Source of the DNA: Rhodobacterales bacterium LSUCC0031
GTDB taxonomy: Bacteria > Pseudomonadota > Alphaproteobacteria > Rhodobacterales > Rhodobacteraceae
Length of the DNA stretch: 64,000 nt
Assembly (NCBI GenBank): GCA_015689735.1
Contig: WVSP01000002.1
Location: 682,001-746,000 of the forward strand
Reading direction: 5' to 3'
A program made the translations under genes and the position numbers. The notes beneath the pieces are model-generated. The model ran no database searches. It saw nothing but the letters and a program-made list of their open reading frames with translations, and was not told the DNA's origin. Of this stretch, positions 18,150-25,407 are shown in pieces. How positions within the stretch are numbered: the first letter of the stretch is position 1; each line of letters begins with the position of its first letter.

Positions 18150-18701
18150 ATGCGCGGATCTCACATCGGGGCAGTTGTGTATATGGCAATGGCCCAGATG
18201 GCCATGGCCGTGGGGTTCGATCAAGAAGACCCCCCTGCCCCAACGCCCACCACGACCATATGCCCCGAAGGTCAGGTTTGGGATATCAACGAAGCAGTTT
18301 GCGTACCGATCACCGAGACCGGCCTTGTCACGGATCCCGAAGGCCTGATCGGAACGGTCAGGGAACTGGCCTATGCGGGGCGGCTTGATGATGCGCTGGC
18401 ACTCTTGGCGCGCGCGCCGGATCAGGACGACACACGGGTGCAGACTTACTTGGGCTATGCGTGGCGCAGCAAGGGCGACATGGCGCGCGGTCTTGCGCAT
18501 TACGGGCGCGCGCTAGCGGCTGATCCCGACAATCTCTTGGCGCGGTCCTATCTTGGAATGGCGTATCTCATCGACGGCAAAGCTGATGACGCGATGGCCC
18601 AACTGGTCGAGATCCGCGCGCGCGGTGGCACTGGTCGTTGGCCCGAACGCGCCTTGGCGGCCGCCATCGCCCAAGGATCGGCGCGGGGCTATGATTACTG
18701 A
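18150..18701 (+). CDS. Secreted tetratricopeptide-repeat protein with N-terminal Cys motif
   Basis: The 183-residue product starts with a hydrophobic leader (MRGSHIGAVVYMAMAQMAMA), then a Pro/Thr linker and the motif CPEGQVWDINEAVCV (residues 38-52), which has the same C-x2-G-x-VWD-x5-CV spacing as the preceding small protein. The C-terminal half carries two to three TPR-like helix pairs (LAYAGRLDDALALLARAP, GDMARGLAHYGRALAADPDN, GKADDAMAQLVEI), a protein-interaction scaffold. I chose the ATG at 18150 because GAGG lies six bases upstream; upstream Met codons at 18144 and 18129 have poorer spacing. Function is unknown; periplasmic location is inferred from the leader. Confidence 0.78.
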   Translation: MRGSHIGAVVYMAMAQMAMAVGFDQEDPPAPTPTTTICPEGQVWDINEAVCVPITETGLVTDPEGLIGTVRELAYAGRLDDALALLARAPDQDDTRVQTYLGYAWRSKGDMARGLAHYGRALAADPDNLLARSYLGMAYLIDGKADDAMAQLVEIRARGGTGRWPERALAAAIAQGSARGYDY

Positions 18702-18828
18702 CGGCCCGCAAGGCACCTGTGCAATTCGCGACAAATCCACGGTGTTTTGTGGTGCCGCCCTTGCCAATCTTTAACCGCTTTGCCGCAGCTTCGCCGCCGG
18801 GTGTATCTGGACGGGCGAAAGGTGGGGC

Positions 18829-19884
18829 ATGGGCCAACATCATGATTGGGAAACCGTGGCGTCAGCCGCGATGCGGGTGGTGCCATCACCTGCACGGCTG
18901 AGTGCCAAGCAAAAGGCCGCCGTCATCGTCAGGCTCTTGCTGACACAGAATGTCTCGCCGGGGATCGACCGACTGAGCCCGCAACTTCAAGCAGAGCTTG
19001 CGCGCACCATGGCCGGGCTTGGCCCAATCAGTCGCGCAACCTTGGCCGAAGTGGTGCAGGAGTTTACCAGCGATCTTGACGCAATGGCCCTGACCGCACC
19101 ACATGGCTTGTCAGCCGCGCTGGCGCTTCTGGAGCCGCATATTTCGCCCCAGACCCGTGATGGGCTTCGCGCCGAGGCTGAGGCTGGTGATCAAGTCGAT
19201 CCTTGGACGCGGTTGAACACGATCGAAATAGTGCGGCTACGGCCGCTTCTGATGTCGGAAAGTGCCGAAGTAGGGGCGATCTTGCTGTCCAAGCTGGGCG
19301 TGACCAAGGCCGCGGCGCTTTTGGCCGATCTACCCGCCGCACGCGGCGAGGTCATCGCGCATGCCATGGCGCTCACTGCAACCGTAACGCCCGGCATGGT
19401 GGCGCGGATCGGTGAACACCTGCTGATGCAGCTGCGCGCAGCCCCGCAATCCTCGTTCCAGGCAAGCCCTGTTGACCGGGTCGGCGCGATCCTTAACGCG
19501 GTCAATGCAGGGCTGCGCGACACGCTGCTTGGCGGGCTTGACGTGCGCGATGCGCATTTCGCAGCCGAGGTGCGCCGCGCGATCTTTACCTTTCAGCATA
19601 TCCCCAAACGTGTCGAACCCGCCGACGTGCCAAAGATCCTGCGCCGGGTTGATGCCGCGATCGTCACCCGCGCCATCGCCGCTGGCATGGACACGGCCAC
19701 GATCACGGTCGAATTCCTGCTTGAAAACATGTCACGCCGCTTGGCCGAGCAGATCCGCGGCGAGGCGGAAACCATGGGCAAGATCCGCCCCGAGGAGGCT
19801 GAGGCCGCGATGGGTGCCATTGTCTTTGCCATCCGCAGCCTAGAGGAAGAGGGCGAAATCCGCTTGATCCCCCCCGACACCTAG
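18829..19884 (+). CDS. Orphan FliG-like protein
   Basis: The 351-residue protein has the overall FliG layout. The best match is the C-terminal domain: AEVRRAIFTFQHIPKRVEPADVPKILRRVD corresponds to the FliG segment around the torque helix, and LLENMSRRLAEQIRGEAETMGKIRP with SLEEEGEI at the end matches the last helices. The middle domain EHPQ motif of true FliG is replaced by SESAE, and the acidic pair before the torque helix (Asp-Asp-Arg) is changed. No other flagellar gene is in the window. It may be a diverged rotor paralogue or serve another membrane assembly. The ATG follows AAAGGTGGGG. Its stop overlaps the convergent Coq10-like gene by 4 bp. Confidence 0.8.
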   Translation: MGQHHDWETVASAAMRVVPSPARLSAKQKAAVIVRLLLTQNVSPGIDRLSPQLQAELARTMAGLGPISRATLAEVVQEFTSDLDAMALTAPHGLSAALALLEPHISPQTRDGLRAEAEAGDQVDPWTRLNTIEIVRLRPLLMSESAEVGAILLSKLGVTKAAALLADLPAARGEVIAHAMALTATVTPGMVARIGEHLLMQLRAAPQSSFQASPVDRVGAILNAVNAGLRDTLLGGLDVRDAHFAAEVRRAIFTFQHIPKRVEPADVPKILRRVDAAIVTRAIAAGMDTATITVEFLLENMSRRLAEQIRGEAETMGKIRPEEAEAAMGAIVFAIRSLEEEGEIRLIPPDT

Positions 19885-20366
19885 CTCATTTCGCCGCGTA
19901 GGCTTGGCGTCGCCTGACCATAAAGCACTTGGGCGCGGGCCTCGAAGGCGCGTACGATGCGCTGCATCGCCTCATGGAAGAATAGGCCCGCCGCCCCTTG
20001 CAAGATCTTGTTGCGGAACTCGAAATCGACCGCGAAACGCACCTCGCATCCCGGCCCACCATCGGCGGGAGGTGCAAATTCCCAGTTGGAAATCATGTGC
20101 TTGAAGGGGCCATCGACATATTCGGTATCGATACGGCGCGGCCCTTCCCACAAGGTGACGCGGCTGAGGAAGCGTTCGCGGAACATTTTGAAGCCGACCA
20201 CCAGATCGGCCAGCATCACCGCGTGATCGCCCTCGGGTGTGACCGACCGCACCCGCGCGGCACTGATCCAAGGGATGAATTGCGGATAGGCCGCAACATC
20301 GGCGACCAGCGCATACATCTGGTCAGGACCATAGGGCAGCCTGCGTGTCTCGGAATGGGTCGGCAT
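19881..20366 (-). CDS. Coq10/RatA-family START-like protein
   Basis: The 161-residue protein belongs to the polyketide-cyclase/START group known as Coq10 in ubiquinone trafficking and as RatA in E. coli. The typical N-terminal run is [22 protein letters not shown], followed by beta strands with [17 protein letters not shown], the [15 protein letters not shown] stretch and a long C-terminal helix ([22 protein letters not shown]). In alphaproteobacteria a ubiquinone-binding chaperone role is more likely than a toxin role, though not shown here. It is divergent from hpt across 90 bp. Confidence 0.9.
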   Translation of the reverse strand: MPTHSETRRLPYGPDQMYALVADVAAYPQFIPWISAARVRSVTPEGDHAVMLADLVVGFKMFRERFLSRVTLWEGPRRIDTEYVDGPFKHMISNWEFAPPADGGPGCEVRFAVDFEFRNKILQGAAGLFFHEAMQRIVRAFEARAQVLYGQATPSLRGEMS

Positions 20367-20456
20367 GCGCGCCTTTCACCTTTCGCCTTTGTCCCCCATG
20401 TCTTAGAACAGGCGTCAGAAATCAAGGGGCGCAGGCCGGATTGGCCAGGGGGCATG

Positions 20457-21029
20457 ATGGCGCAGTTGAACACGCGGACAGGTGCAACACCGGGTTACGA
20501 GGTCGTTCAGATGATCTCGGCAAAGTCGATCGCGGCCCGGATCGAGGATCTCGCGCGCGAGATCGAGGCTGATTTCGCAGGTACCGACAAGCTGGTCGTG
20601 GTGGGGCTATTGCGCGGCAGCTTTGTCTTCATCGCCGATTTGGTGCGCGAGCTTGATCTGCCGGTCGAGGTCGATTTCCTCGAGGCATCAAGCTATGGCA
20701 ATGCCATGCAATCCAGCCGCGAGGTGCGCATCCTCAAGGATCTGCGCGGCGAGATCGCGGGCCGCGATGTGCTAGTGGTCGAGGATATCGTTGATACGGG
20801 CCACACGCTTCATCATGTCATCAACCTGTTGAAATCAAAGGGACCGGCGCGGATGAAGACCATCGCGCTTTTGGACAAACCCACCCGCCGCGAGGTCGAG
20901 ATCCGCGCCGATTGGACGGGCTTTGAAATCCCTGACGAATTTGTCGTCGGCTATGGGATCGATTACGCGCAGCGCAACCGCAACCTGCCCTTTATCGGCA
21001 AGGTGCGGATGCTGGACCAAGGCGCCTGA
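20457..21029 (+). CDS. hpt: Hypoxanthine phosphoribosyltransferase
   Basis: The 190-residue enzyme salvages hypoxanthine (and probably guanine) to the nucleotide with PRPP. The PRPP loop [14 protein letters not shown] (about residues 102-115) and the N-terminal [20 protein letters not shown] are diagnostic; [24 protein letters not shown] is the usual C-terminal base-binding loop. The ATG at 20457 has AGGGGG five to six bases before it; another ATG lies one codon upstream. The stop shares a base with the start of the next small gene (TGATG). Confidence 0.95.
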   Translation: MAQLNTRTGATPGYEVVQMISAKSIAARIEDLAREIEADFAGTDKLVVVGLLRGSFVFIADLVRELDLPVEVDFLEASSYGNAMQSSREVRILKDLRGEIAGRDVLVVEDIVDTGHTLHHVINLLKSKGPARMKTIALLDKPTRREVEIRADWTGFEIPDEFVVGYGIDYAQRNRNLPFIGKVRMLDQGA

Positions 21030-21214
21030 TGCCGCCCTTCTTGATGCGGATGCTCCTGTGGGTGCGCAACCCGCCCTCGCGCAACCAGCAGATCGCCATC
21101 GCGGTGATTTGCGGCGTCGGGTTGTGTTTCGCAGCGGTGGAACATGTGTTTGGCTGGCCCGAATGGCTGCGCGCCACCCGCGTGCCGCATGGGCCGCGGC
21201 TAACCTTTCCCTGA
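21029..21214 (+). CDS. Small membrane protein
   Basis: The 61-residue product has one hydrophobic segment (IAIAVICGVGLCFAAVEHVFGW, about residues 22-43) flanked by an Arg-rich N-terminus (MRMLLWVRNPPSRNQQ), giving an N-in topology. Its start overlaps the hpt stop by one base, so it is probably translationally coupled. I know of similar short unassigned genes in this position in Rhodobacterales but no function. A leader with two palindromes separates it from the cytochrome c' gene. Confidence 0.7.
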   Translation: MPPFLMRMLLWVRNPPSRNQQIAIAVICGVGLCFAAVEHVFGWPEWLRATRVPHGPRLTFP

Positions 21215-21246
21215 CAAGCCACGATTTTTCGCACATCCCTCCTGCA

Positions 21247-21274
21247 TGTGATCACAGAAGGGTCATTTGACCCT
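21247..21274. promoter_or_regulatory. Two adjacent perfect palindromes upstream of the cytochrome c' gene
   Basis: TGTGATCACA (21247-21256) is a perfect 10-bp palindrome. Two bases later AGGGTCATTTGACCCT (21259-21274) has perfect 7-bp arms around a TT centre. A possible -35 TTGACC (21267-21272) overlaps the second palindrome, with TACCTT 16 bp downstream as a weak -10. The arrangement suggests operator control of the gene starting at 21341. The regulator is unknown. Confidence 0.5.
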
Positions 21275-21340
21275 CGGGCCGATGGGTTTACCTTATCCAG
21301 TGAGCGACCCATTTTGTGACCTACCGAGGAAAGCGTATCC

Positions 21341-21799
21341 ATGAACACCCGCAGCGCCCTGACTGCCATGACCATCATGGCCCTGACCACCACGGCAAGC
21401 TTTGCCCAAGATGTCCCCGCGGCCGTCGAAGCGCGACAAGGCCAGTTCAAGCTTATGGCGCTCAATGTCGGCGTTTTGGGCAATATGGCGCGCGGCAACA
21501 CCGCCTATGACGCAAACCAAGCTACGGCAGCGGCAGCCAATCTGGTTGCCGTCTCGATGCTGGATCAGTCCTTTCATTGGCCCGAAGGCACCGACGAGAT
21601 GAGCATCGAAGGCACCCGCGCCTTGCCTGCGATCTGGGAAAATACCGCCGATTTCGGAATGAAATGGCAGGCCTTTGGCGCGGCCGCCACGGGCCTTGCC
21701 GCCGAGGCTGGCAATGGCCTTGACGCGATGCGCGCAGCCCTTGGGCCTGTGGGCGGCACCTGCGGCGCCTGCCACGACGCCTATCGCGCGCCGCAATAA
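21341..21799 (+). CDS. Cytochrome c' (class II c-type cytochrome)
   Basis: The 152-residue precursor has a signal peptide (cleavage after ASFAQ region, about residue 22) and a four-helix bundle with the heme-attachment motif CGACH close to the C-terminus (about residues 140-144), the defining position for class II cytochromes. The N-terminal RQGQFKLMALNVGVLGNMARG is the first family helix. Proteins of this type bind NO in the periplasm and may protect against it; whether this one does is inferred. GAGGAAAG lies before the ATG. A second cytochrome gene follows after 21 bp. Confidence 0.93.
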   Translation: MNTRSALTAMTIMALTTTASFAQDVPAAVEARQGQFKLMALNVGVLGNMARGNTAYDANQATAAAANLVAVSMLDQSFHWPEGTDEMSIEGTRALPAIWENTADFGMKWQAFGAAATGLAAEAGNGLDAMRAALGPVGGTCGACHDAYRAPQ

Positions 21800-21820
21800 G
21801 GGTTTGGCGGCAAGGGGCGC

Positions 21821-22738
21821 ATGCGTCCCTTGCCGCGCGCCAGAATGCGTGTGCTTTTCGCCTCATTCGCCGTGATCGGCGGCATCGTCCTTGGCGGGGC
21901 TTGGCTGGCCACGGCCCCCGGCACGGTGGCGCAAGCCGATCTGGCCGGGCTGACAGGCGATCCGGTCGCGGGCGAGATCGTGTTTTGGGCCGCCGGTTGC
22001 GCCTCGTGCCATGCGGCCAGCGGCGCACAGGGCGCGGCGCGGCTGATCTTGGAGGGTGGACAGCGCTTTGCCACCGATTTCGGGACGTTTGTCGCCCCCA
22101 ATATCTCGATGCATCCCGCGCATGGCATAGGGCGTTGGACGCAAGTCGAGTTCATTACCGCCTTGCAGCATGGCACGCGCCCCGATGGGCGGCATTACTA
22201 CCCTGCCTTTCCCTATGCTGCCTACCGCTTGGCCGAGGCGCAAGATCTGGTGGATCTGTGGGCTTTTTGGCAGGGGCTCCCGTCATCTGACACGCCCAGC
22301 CAGCCGCATGAGATCGGCCTTCCCTTTTCTATCCGTCGCAGCGTTGGACTGTGGAACGTGTTGAACCTGCACGATGATTTCGCTCTCACCGGCGACCTGA
22401 CCGTGCAACAGGCGCGTGGCCGTTACTTGGCCGAGGCGCTGGCCCATTGCGGCGAATGCCACACGCCCCGCGACGCGCTTGGCGGGCTTGATCGCAGCCG
22501 GTGGATGGCGGGTGCGCCCAACCCGTCGGGGTCGGGCGTGATACCGGCCCTGACGCCTGATCGCCTCCGTTGGTCCGAGGCGGAGATCGCGGCCTATCTC
22601 AACGACGGTTTCACCCCCGATTTCGATAGCGCGGGCGGGCATATGGTAGCGGTGATCGCCAATATGGCGATGTTGACCGAGGCCGACCGGCTAGCAATTG
22701 CCGCCTATCTCAAGGCGCTGCCACCTGCGGGTGACTAG
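21821..22738 (+). CDS. Diheme cytochrome c
   Basis: The 305-residue protein has an uncleaved or cleaved N-terminal hydrophobic segment (VLFASFAVIGGIVLGGAWLA) and two class I heme motifs, CASCH (residues 60-64) and CGECH (about 210-214), each followed by a distal Met region (APNISMHP; GHMVAVIANMAML). The layout matches the cytochrome subunits of membrane gluconate/alcohol/aldehyde dehydrogenase complexes and related electron carriers, but no dehydrogenase gene is present. It is probably co-transcribed with the cytochrome c' gene. The start at 21821 has AAGGGG close by; Met9 at 21845 is an alternative. Confidence 0.9.
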   Translation: MRPLPRARMRVLFASFAVIGGIVLGGAWLATAPGTVAQADLAGLTGDPVAGEIVFWAAGCASCHAASGAQGAARLILEGGQRFATDFGTFVAPNISMHPAHGIGRWTQVEFITALQHGTRPDGRHYYPAFPYAAYRLAEAQDLVDLWAFWQGLPSSDTPSQPHEIGLPFSIRRSVGLWNVLNLHDDFALTGDLTVQQARGRYLAEALAHCGECHTPRDALGGLDRSRWMAGAPNPSGSGVIPALTPDRLRWSEAEIAAYLNDGFTPDFDSAGGHMVAVIANMAMLTEADRLAIAAYLKALPPAGD

Positions 22739-22741
22739 GGG

Positions 22742-23692
22742 TTAGGCCCGGCCAAGCCTGGCCAGACGCGCATCGCGCAGCCGCGCAAAATCATCGCCTG
22801 CGTGATAGCTTGACCGCGTGAGCGGCGTGGCGGACACCATCAAGAAGCCCTTGCCATAGGCGGCTTTCTCATAGGCTGCGAATTCATCGGGATGCACGAA
22901 GCGGTCGATGGCGTGGTGCTTGGGCGTCGGCTGCAAATACTGACCGATGGTCAGGAAATCGACATCGGCCGCACGCATGTCATCCATCACCTGCAAAACC
23001 GATTGCCGATCTTCGCCCAAGCCCACCATGATGCCCGATTTGGTGAACATGCCGGGGTCCAGCTCCTTGACGCGTTGCAACAAGCGCAAGGAGTGGAAAT
23101 AGCGCGCGCCGGGCCGCACCTCTGGATACAGGCCTGGCACGGTTTCGAGGTTGTGGTTGAACACATCGGGGCGCGCTTCGACCACGGTTTCCAAGGCCTC
23201 GGGGCCGCATTTGAGGAAATCGGGGGTCAAAATCTCGATCGTGGTGTCAGGCGCGCGCTTGCGGATGGCGCGGATGGTCATGGCGAAGTGTTCCGCCCCG
23301 CCATCATCCAGATCATCGCGGTCCACGGATGTGATGACCACATGCTTCAGCCCTAGCTTGGCGACCGCATCGGCGACACGTCCCGGCTCGAACAGGTCAA
23401 GCGCCTGCGGCTTGCCGGTGGCGACATTGCAAAAAGTGCAACCACGGGTGCAGATCTCGCCCATGATCATCATGGTGGCGTGGCCCTGGCTCCAGCATTC
23501 GCCGGCATTGGGGCAGCCTGCCTCTTCGCACACGGTCACAAGCTTGTGCTCGCGCATGATGCGATGGGTTTCCTGATACCCCTTGCTTGTCGGCGCTTTG
23601 ACCCTGATCCAGCTTGGTTTTTTCGGCTGGGCGTTATCAGGGCGGTGCGCCTTTTCGGGGTGACGCTGGTCGGGGATCTTCAGATCGCGCAT
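22742..23692 (-). CDS. lipA: Lipoyl synthase
   Basis: The 316-residue radical-SAM enzyme inserts sulfur at C6 and C8 of protein-bound octanoyl groups to make lipoate, the cofactor of the dehydrogenase complexes served by the LpdA encoded at 42 kb. It carries both iron-sulfur sites: the auxiliary cluster motif [12 protein letters not shown] and the radical-SAM motif CTRGCTFC. It also has [18 protein letters not shown] and the C-terminal RSSYHAGD with the Ser ligand. The ATG at 23692 begins [14 protein letters not shown], the usual start in the group; a longer frame is a non-coding extension. The 3' end is 3 bp from the convergent cytochrome gene. Confidence 0.96.
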   Translation of the reverse strand: MRDLKIPDQRHPEKAHRPDNAQPKKPSWIRVKAPTSKGYQETHRIMREHKLVTVCEEAGCPNAGECWSQGHATMMIMGEICTRGCTFCNVATGKPQALDLFEPGRVADAVAKLGLKHVVITSVDRDDLDDGGAEHFAMTIRAIRKRAPDTTIEILTPDFLKCGPEALETVVEARPDVFNHNLETVPGLYPEVRPGARYFHSLRLLQRVKELDPGMFTKSGIMVGLGEDRQSVLQVMDDMRAADVDFLTIGQYLQPTPKHHAIDRFVHPDEFAAYEKAAYGKGFLMVSATPLTRSSYHAGDDFARLRDARLARLGRA

Positions 23693-23789
23693 GGGATGGG
23701 GCCTCGCTCCTCCTGTTGAGCGGTGTTTACCCCATCCGCACGCGAATAGCATGCCGAATTTCGGCAAGCCGATCTGCGGCATATGCAAC

Positions 23790-24947
23790 TCAGTCGCGCA
23801 GCGCAGGCACAAAGCCCTGATGCCGCTCATAATGGGCAAGCAGGCGTTGCAGTCCGATTTTCAGCACGATCTTGCCCGAGCGCGCCGACCAGCCAAGACG
23901 TTTCTCGGCCGATTCGAGCCCTTCGAGAAAACAGCAGACGCGCAACACGACATCGGCCAATCCCGGTCCAAGATCGTCGAGCGCATCCGAGACGCGGGCG
24001 CGTGCGGCCCGCGGCCCTTCGGCCAGACCGCTATCATTGAGAAAGCCGCCGCGATCGCCGCCGGTCAGGAAGCGATCCCAGTTCTGGCCGACACGCGGGC
24101 CCATCTGCGCGCGCTCGAAATCCTCGCGCAGCTTTTCGCCCGCTTGCACAAGCGCTGTGCTGAGGAAGGGATGCCCGTCGGGGCCTTTGCGTCGCCCAAT
24201 GACCGCAAGCGGCGATTCGGCCAGATTGACGCGCAATTTCCGGCTTTCGCCGCCTTCAGCCACACGGGCCGCCCCCCAAATCACGTGCTGCGCCTGATAG
24301 GGGTTGGTCGCTTCGGCAAAGCCAAGGGCGGCTTGGCGGCGGCGGCGATCCTCGTCGAGCAAGCGGCGCAACGCGGCCTTGCCGGCGGCGGTGATGGTAT
24401 AACGCGCGATGCGGCCCGATTTGACGCAAGTGATCCAATCCTTGATCAAGAAGGCCTGGGCCACGCTACGATCGACGACAGCAGTGCGCGTCTGCTCTCC
24501 GTCAGGGCCGGGGCGTAAAACAACTGCCTTTTCAAGGTCTTGCGCCACAGCAAGCACGGCGTCGGTTTCACATAGGCGGCGCAGGATGCGGCGTGCCTCG
24601 CGGGCAATGGTTCCTTCATCGCCTTGCGGCGATCTGAAAGGGGCGGTCATGGTCGTTGGCTCCTCTGCATGGGTCTGGGTCTGGTGCAGTTGCGCCACCT
24701 CTGCGCCCAACAGGCGCAAAGCTTCGTCGAAAAGCGGATCGTCTCGACGGTCTTCGATACGACGGATCCGGCGGCAAATGGTGGAGGGAGCCTCGCCCGT
24801 CATGCGCGCGATCTGGCGCAGCGATTGACCGGCGGCGGTATGGGCAAGGTATTGGCGTGTGGGCGCAGACAGCCAATCGGCAAAGTGCGACAAAGCACAG
24901 CTATGCGCGGGCAAAGAACGGACGGATCCGGCAAAGGCCGAAGTCAT
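23790..24947 (-). CDS. DUF6456 protein with N-terminal helix-turn-helix
   Basis: The 385-residue protein has an N-terminal helix-turn-helix ([30 protein letters not shown], about residues 37-67) and a C-terminal DUF6456 domain that includes [33 protein letters not shown] and a helical end with [38 protein letters not shown]. The family is restricted to alphaproteobacteria as far as I recall, and no target is known. A DNA-binding regulatory role is inferred. AGGGG lies seven bases before the ATG. It is divergent from the DUF6477 gene across a 205-bp AT-richer gap. Confidence 0.88.
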   Translation of the reverse strand: MTSAFAGSVRSLPAHSCALSHFADWLSAPTRQYLAHTAAGQSLRQIARMTGEAPSTICRRIRRIEDRRDDPLFDEALRLLGAEVAQLHQTQTHAEEPTTMTAPFRSPQGDEGTIAREARRILRRLCETDAVLAVAQDLEKAVVLRPGPDGEQTRTAVVDRSVAQAFLIKDWITCVKSGRIARYTITAAGKAALRRLLDEDRRRRQAALGFAEATNPYQAQHVIWGAARVAEGGESRKLRVNLAESPLAVIGRRKGPDGHPFLSTALVQAGEKLREDFERAQMGPRVGQNWDRFLTGGDRGGFLNDSGLAEGPRAARARVSDALDDLGPGLADVVLRVCCFLEGLESAEKRLGWSARSGKIVLKIGLQRLLAHYERHQGFVPALRD

Positions 24948-25018
24948 GACACACCCCTACTGGTGACAAGGCAACGCAGGCAGGATTTGGGCGAATTGAT
25001 TACTGAATGGTTAAATTC

Positions 25019-25081
25019 TGTGGATAATCGCGAATTTGTTTCCAAATCGTAAACGGATAGCACAGAGCGCGCGGTGGATAA
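25019..25081. promoter_or_regulatory. Two DnaA-box-like 9-mers in a divergent intergenic gap
   Basis: TGTGGATAA at 25019-25027 is an exact complement of the strong DnaA box TTATCCACA. GGTGGATAA at 25073-25081 matches at eight of nine positions in the same orientation. The DNA between them is AT-richer than the surroundings. Two boxes are too few to claim a replication origin; a DnaA-responsive promoter or chance are alternatives. Confidence 0.35.
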
Positions 25082-25120
25082 GATTGTGGGCAACACCCGC
25101 CGCGCCGCGGTCAGCTTTGA

Positions 25121-25145
25121 CCTTGGGTATTTTCACCCAAGGAGG
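25121..25145 (+). promoter_or_regulatory. Hairpin overlapping the ribosome-binding site of the DUF6477 gene
   Basis: CCTTGGGT (25121-25128) pairs perfectly with ACCCAAGG (25135-25142) across the loop ATTTTC. The ribosome-binding sequence AAGGAGG (25139-25145) begins inside the right arm and the GTG start is at 25153. In RNA the stem would hide the first half of the ribosome site, so translation could be controlled by melting or by a factor. A DNA operator is the alternative reading. Confidence 0.45.
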
Positions 25146-25152
25146 CAGACAC

Positions 25153-25404
25153 GTGACCGAATTGACCAAGACACTCGCGGCCATGCTGCGCCCACGCCTG
25201 TTGATCACGGCTGCGCGCATGGCAGCTCTCAGCGACGACGCCGCGCGCCGGGCGCAACGCCGCCCGTCTGCCGCCTTGTTGGCCGAGGAAGACAAGCTCA
25301 ACACCGCGCGACTTGGTGATGGCTTGGGCTATTCGGCCAGCCGCCATGTCGCGGTGATGAGCGCGCTGATCCGCGCGGCCCGCACCCAAGCAGGCCAGCG
25401 CTAA
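25153..25404 (+). CDS. DUF6477 family protein
   Basis: The 83-residue basic protein fits DUF6477 as I recall it: LAAMLRPRLLITAARMAALS near the N-terminus, a middle LLAEEDKLNTARLGDGLGYSASRHVAVMSALIRAAR at the end. It is helical and soluble, with no known function. The GTG at 25153 has the near-perfect AAGGAGG seven bases upstream, which fixes the start; the reading frame upstream is non-coding. It converges on the MttB gene with 3 bp between stops. Confidence 0.85.
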   Translation: MTELTKTLAAMLRPRLLITAARMAALSDDAARRAQRRPSAALLAEEDKLNTARLGDGLGYSASRHVAVMSALIRAARTQAGQR

Positions 25405-25407
25405 CGC

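Noticed and set aside
25019-25081. Chromosomal replication origin
   Set aside because: Only two DnaA-like boxes and no origin-linked genes nearby; kept as a low-level finding instead.
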